Below, piece after piece: positions 5,141-7,197 of a stretch of 7,197 bases of DNA (position 1 is the first letter of the stretch; the number at the start of each line of letters is the position of its first letter). The notes below the pieces were generated by a model. It was not told where the DNA came from. It ran no database searches and saw only the letters and a list, made by a program, of their open reading frames with translations. Both the position numbers and the translations under genes were made by a program. Origin of the DNA: Candidatus Kariarchaeota archaeon (GTDB taxonomy: Archaea; Asgardarchaeota; Heimdallarchaeia; Heimdallarchaeales; Kariarchaeaceae); contig JAEOUB010000450.1 of assembly GCA_016839545.1 (NCBI GenBank), positions 1-7,197 on the forward strand, written 5' to 3'.

Positions 5141-5213
5141 GGGCTCGTGGTCTAGGGGCTATGACGCCTCGCTTACACCGAGGAGATCGTCGGTTCAATT
5201 CCGACCGAGCCCA
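5141..5213 (+). tRNA. tRNA-Val (UAC)
   Basis: A 73-nt intron-free cloverleaf: acceptor GGGCTCG/CGAGCCC, anticodon arm CCTCG-CTTACAC-CGAGG with anticodon UAC, variable AGATC, T arm GTCGG-TTCAATT-CCGAC, and A73. CCA is not encoded. An AT-rich stretch (TTTAATAA, about 5094-5101) may be its promoter. No clear T-run follows. Confidence 0.95.
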
Positions 5214-5241
5214 CTTATTCTCTAACTCACTACCTCTTTGC

Positions 5242-5248
5242 TTATAAA
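5242..5248 (+). promoter_or_regulatory. TATA box upstream of proS
   Basis: TTATAAA sits about 27 nt before position 5272, giving a leader of about 100 nt on proS. A second box, TAATATAC (5308-5315), could start a shorter leader of about 34 nt. Which one is used cannot be told from sequence. Confidence 0.5.
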
Positions 5249-5277
5249 GTTTGAAGATAAGACGAAATTGGAGTACA

Positions 5278-5310
5278 ATGTCAACTGGTGACTGCCTTCC
5301 ATATCGCTAA
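5278..5310 (+). CDS. Ten-codon mini-ORF in the proS leader (tentative)
   Basis: ATG preceded by GGAG (4-nt spacer) opens MSTGDCLPYR and stops at TAA. It is in the same frame as proS, but two in-frame stops (5308-5310, 5338-5340) lie between them, so it is not an N-terminal extension. It has a single proline codon, weak support for proline-dependent attenuation. It may be chance. Confidence 0.25.
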   Translation: MSTGDCLPYR

Positions 5311-5357
5311 TATACACAAATTCGTCAGAATTCTCATTAGCCACAACTATCTTACAA

Positions 5358-5364
5358 GGAGTGA
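5358..5364 (+). promoter_or_regulatory. Shine-Dalgarno of proS
   Basis: GGAGTGA lies 6 nt before ATG 5371 (9 nt from the GGAG core), close to the archaeal consensus GGAGGTGA. It supports this start for proS. Confidence 0.65.
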
Positions 5365-5370
5365 AACATT

Positions 5371-6804
5371 ATGCCTTTAGATAACCCTAGATCTGATTTT
5401 TCAGCTTGGTATTCCGAAATTATTTTGAGAGCCAAGATTGTAGATATTCGAACACCCATCAAAGGGAGTAATGTCCTGATGCCCAATGGTTATGAAATTT
5501 GGGAAGCTATCAAGAATTTCATGAATATGAGATTTGAGGAGACAGGTCACAAAAATGCATATTTCCCCATGTTTATTCCTGAAGAATTCCTCACTCGGGA
5601 ATCAGAACACTTCTCTGGATTTGTTCCTGAAGTCGCTTGGGTGACTCATGTAGGTGACAAGAAATTAACCAACAAGGTTGCACTCAGACCCACCTCAGAA
5701 ACCATTATGTATTACATGTATGCCCAATGGATCCATAGTCATGCAGATCTCCCTCTGAAGTACAATCAATGGTGTAACATAATTCGATGGGATACAAAAG
5801 AAACACGCCCTCTCTTGAGAGATCGTGAATTTTTCTGGTCTGAAGCTCATACCTGTCATCCTACATTCGAAACAGCGGCAGCTCAAGTCAGAGAATCCAT
5901 GGAAATCTATCAGTCACTGTTCGATGCCCTTTGTCTCTCATACATGGTTTTCAAACGTCCTAAACATGATACCTTCCCCGGCGCAGAATACACAATCGCC
6001 TATGATGCACCTCTACCTAATGGTAAAATGCTTCAGATTGGAACCACTCATCATCTGGGAAATAATTTTGCCAAAGCATTCGATGTAAAATTCCTGGATA
6101 CAGACGAGGAGACAAAGTATGTCTACCAGACATCGTATGGGATAAGTACTCGACTAATAGCAGCTGTTTTATCCCTCCATGGGGATGATCAGGGACTGAT
6201 TCTACCTCCTGCTTTTGCACCCACTCAGGTTGTAATTGTGCCTATCACCTTCAAAGACAAGGTTGAAGAAATTGTTCAGGCAAGTAGGGAACTCGCCCAA
6301 ATTGTCAGATCATGGGGATATCGTGTCACTGTAGATGATCGTGATCAATATACCCCTGGTTGGAAATACTCTGAGTGGGAGATGCAAGGTGTACCCATCC
6401 GACTCGAACTCGGTCCCAGAGACTTGAAGAATAATGCAGTTATGCTTGTTCGGAGGGATACTGGTGACAAACTAGTTGTTAGCCGAGACGATCTCCAAAA
6501 TCAATTGCAATCCAACATGGAAAAGATATCAACTGATCTAAAATCGAGAGCTGATGAGACACTAACCTCTATCACAAAAGAGGCATCCACTTTCGAGGAA
6601 CTCTCTTCCATTATGAACTCGTCTGAGCAAGGCTTAGTTGCTACAAATTGGTGTGCAAATGTTTCCTGTGCTGATAAGATCAAGGAAGAACTAAGTGCAG
6701 GAGTTCTGGGTGAAAGGCATGATGTGGAGGAAGAACCCACAGGGAACTGTGTTGTCTGTGGTGAGGAAGGAAAATCAAGAATTTATGTAGCCTCATCGTA
6801 TTAG
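5371..6804 (+). CDS. proS: Prolyl-tRNA synthetase, archaeal/eukaryotic type
   Basis: Class IIa synthetase charging tRNA-Pro with proline in the cytosol. The 477 residues match the archaeal form, without the bacterial editing insert. Motif 1 lies around GYEIWEAIKNF (40-50), RPTSE is at 106-110, and motif 2 includes Arg139, Glu144 and Arg146-Pro147, followed by REFFWSEAHT (152-161). Motif 3 contains GISTR (257-261). The anticodon-binding domain follows from about 285. The C-terminal domain has four cysteines, Cys428, Cys433, Cys460 and Cys463, expected to bind zinc, and the chain ends in tyrosine as is typical. The adjacent tRNA genes do not include tRNA-Pro. A Shine-Dalgarno fixes the start. 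Confidence 0.98.
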   Translation: MPLDNPRSDFSAWYSEIILRAKIVDIRTPIKGSNVLMPNGYEIWEAIKNFMNMRFEETGHKNAYFPMFIPEEFLTRESEHFSGFVPEVAWVTHVGDKKLTNKVALRPTSETIMYYMYAQWIHSHADLPLKYNQWCNIIRWDTKETRPLLRDREFFWSEAHTCHPTFETAAAQVRESMEIYQSLFDALCLSYMVFKRPKHDTFPGAEYTIAYDAPLPNGKMLQIGTTHHLGNNFAKAFDVKFLDTDEETKYVYQTSYGISTRLIAAVLSLHGDDQGLILPPAFAPTQVVIVPITFKDKVEEIVQASRELAQIVRSWGYRVTVDDRDQYTPGWKYSEWEMQGVPIRLELGPRDLKNNAVMLVRRDTGDKLVVSRDDLQNQLQSNMEKISTDLKSRADETLTSITKEASTFEELSSIMNSSEQGLVATNWCANVSCADKIKEELSAGVLGERHDVEEEPTGNCVVCGEEGKSRIYVASSY

Positions 6805-6808
6805 CTTG

Positions 6809-6815
6809 TTTTTTT
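6809..6815 (+). terminator. T-run after proS
   Basis: Seven T begin 5 bases after the proS stop, consistent with archaeal termination and with separate transcription of the next gene. Confidence 0.45.
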
Positions 6816-6825
6816 CCACGATCAC

Positions 6826-6833
6826 GATATATC
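6826..6833 (+). promoter_or_regulatory. TATA-like box of the roadblock gene
   Basis: GATATATC would place a transcript start near 6856, some 17-32 nt before the two candidate start codons. No Shine-Dalgarno is evident. Confidence 0.4.
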
Positions 6834-6887
6834 TATGGAGTTTCACGAAAAAGTACAAAAGTTCTCAATAAGATGGTTGTATGTATA

Positions 6888-7197
6888 ATGTCTGCAGATA
6901 TATCACAAACTCAAAAGCAGGAGCTCGTTAAGCTACTTACATCAATATCAAAGCAATGTGAGCTCGAAGCTCTTGGTATAGTAACTAGAGAAGGTATTAC
7001 CTTGGCTTTCTTCGTCCAAGCAGGTTCCGATCCAGACTTATTATCGGCGATATCTGCCGCGGTTATGTCTACAGGAACTATGGTCACTTCAAAGATGAAC
7101 CACGGAGACTTACAGGTAATGCTTATCAGAGGTGACTTAGGTTTCACAATTCTTGCCACAGCTGGAAATCATATTCTGATTGGTGCTTCAAAAGAGA
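6888..7197 (+). CDS. Roadblock/LC7 domain protein, 3' end cut by window
   Basis: The visible 103 residues form nearly a whole roadblock/LC7 (MglB-like) fold: helix QKQELVKLLTSISKQC, strand ALGIVTREG, helix DPDLLSAISAAVMSTGTMV, paired strands DLQVMLIRGD and FTILATAGNHILIGAS. Such proteins are small, dimerise, and act as platforms, activators or nucleotide-exchange partners for small GTPases (MglA, Rag, Rab-like). The start at 6888 was chosen as closest to the family's usual start. ATG 6873, in frame and five codons earlier, is possible. The gene follows proS by 83 nt on the same strand. A GTPase lies near the other end of the window, but direct partnership is inference. Confidence 0.88.
   Translation, partial: MSADISQTQKQELVKLLTSISKQCELEALGIVTREGITLAFFVQAGSDPDLLSAISAAVMSTGTMVTSKMNHGDLQVMLIRGDLGFTILATAGNHILIGASKE

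Noticed and set aside
6911..7159. Minus-strand 82-codon frame
   Set aside because: It is antisense to the roadblock/LC7 domain, which has recognisable structure on the plus strand.
1..7197. CRISPR array, insertion sequence or phage gene
   Set aside because: No regularly spaced repeats, terminal inverted repeats, transposase or integrase text was seen on either strand, although three tRNA genes are possible integration sites.

Overview
The window looks like a piece of an Asgard-type archaeal chromosome. Its informational genes (S27e, PCNA, a GINS subunit, TFS, a ProRS with a C-terminal zinc site) are archaeal. Promoters look archaeal (TATA-like boxes, some placed for leaderless transcripts), and two of three tRNA genes carry short introns in the anticodon loop. 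It also holds a Rab-like small GTPase and a roadblock/LC7 protein, a pairing typical of Asgard archaea. The phylum within Asgard cannot be fixed from this sequence.

Layout. At the left edge, on the minus strand, is a Rab-like GTPase cut by the window end (1-428). Upstream of it on the same strand is a three-domain protein, thioredoxin-like plus two V4R domains (620-2119). A divergent intergenic region (2120-2264) separates this from ribosomal protein S27e on the plus strand. S27e ends tail-to-tail, with a 4-base overlap, on a minus-strand replication/transcription cluster that reads TFS, OB-fold protein, PCNA, GINS (4535 down to 2453). Next come three tRNA genes: CAU with an 18-nt intron (minus), Glu UUC with a 28-nt intron (plus) and Val UAC without intron (plus). 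On the plus strand follow prolyl-tRNA synthetase (5371-6804) and a roadblock/LC7 protein cut by the right edge.

How the parts relate. TFS rescues backtracked RNA polymerase, PCNA clamps the replisome, and GINS activates the MCM helicase. Their clustering near S27e matches a known archaeal gene neighbourhood joining replication and translation, here rearranged so that S27e faces the cluster. ProRS and the tRNAs form a translation block. The GTPase, V4R protein and roadblock protein belong to families that in eukaryotes meet in membrane-traffic and GTPase control, but a joint role here is inference.

Most unusual points: the GTPase frame has no ATG, GTG or TTG start and begins near ATT after a strong Shine-Dalgarno; the thioredoxin-V4R-V4R architecture has matching cysteine spacing in both repeats; S27e has a C-x4-C zinc knuckle; the PCNA interdomain connector is Gly/Lys-rich; and two back-to-back hairpins precede the CAU tRNA. 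I found no CRISPR array, insertion sequence or clear sign of recent transfer.
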